Shown in pieces: positions 41,886 to 41,919 of a stretch of 41,919 bases of DNA. The notes below the pieces were generated by a model that was given only the letters and a program-made list of their open reading frames with translations, was not told the DNA's origin and searched no databases. This DNA is from an uncultured Clostridia bacterium. Lineage in GTDB: Bacteria; Bacillota; Clostridia; Oscillospirales; Acutalibacteraceae. The translations under genes and the position numbers were made by a program. The DNA is taken from positions 1-41,919 of the forward strand of contig CANQGK010000022.1 in assembly GCA_947623175.1 (NCBI GenBank). Direction: 5' to 3'. Every line of letters begins with the position of its first letter. Position 1 is the first letter of the stretch.

Positions 41886-41919
41886 TTACAGCAAATCGAG
41901 AGATTTTTTAACGACCAAA
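41886..41919 (-). CDS. C-terminal end of a second DUF559 gene, cut by the window edge
   Basis: The minus strand reads LVVKKSLDLL then stop, identical to the end of the DUF559 gene at 37575-37937. Only 34 bases are inside the window, so integrity of the rest is unknown. Confidence 0.75.
   Translation of the reverse strand, partial: LVVKKSLDLL

Overview
The window reads as a chromosome segment of a spore-forming Clostridia-type Firmicute (Bacillota), probably a gut organism. Supporting signs are the forespore sigma factor SigG, CwlD-type amidase and AbrB/SpoVT regulator, strong Shine-Dalgarno (SD) sites, a lysine riboswitch on dapA, a str operon (rpsL-rpsG-fusA-tuf), dockerin and cohesin-like modules, and glycan-foraging genes. 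I cannot name a genus from the sequence alone.

Left part (1-14 kb): a gene starting off the left edge, a serine hydrolase, an aldo/keto reductase with two 4Fe-4S motifs plus an MFS transporter, then an AT-rich island (about 4.16-7.09 kb) of four co-directional genes: HTH protein, nucleotidyltransferase-fold protein, zinc-ribbon membrane protein and a 59-aa acidic protein. Housekeeping genes follow: a Cys-rich mini-protein convergent with radA, cwlD, membrane pyrophosphatase hppA, an AbrB-type regulator, ung, and dapA behind a lysine riboswitch.

Middle (14-28 kb): a compact RiPP-like operon on the minus strand (41-aa Cys-containing precursor, SPASM radical SAM enzyme, HPr-kinase-like ATPase, PqqD-like protein, S24/S26 peptidase) lies just downstream of a secreted cohesin-like protein. 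Next come the str operon, an AI-2E family transporter, sigG, and a divergent AraC regulator / fucose-isomerase-like pair.

Right part (28-42 kb): a 1420-aa secreted sialate O-acetylesterase-like protein with a C-terminal dockerin and a GH20-like hexosaminidase suggest host-glycan use. The last 7 kb hold two large surface proteins with SipW-type (TasA/camelysin-like) signal regions. Both share one elaborate 5' leader: an upstream hairpin kept by compensatory changes, a short leader ORF with a strong SD and an uninterrupted run of 10 G, and, three bases after the leader stop codon, a long hairpin that contains the SD of the main gene. The two genes sit among six copies of a 175-bp MITE-like repeat, three conserved 118-bp spacers each with a consensus-like promoter, a DUF559 endonuclease-like gene and the beginning of a second DUF559 copy at the right edge. 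This looks like an expandable surface-protein locus with translationally attenuated, potentially phase-variable expression, and it is the most interesting structure in the window.
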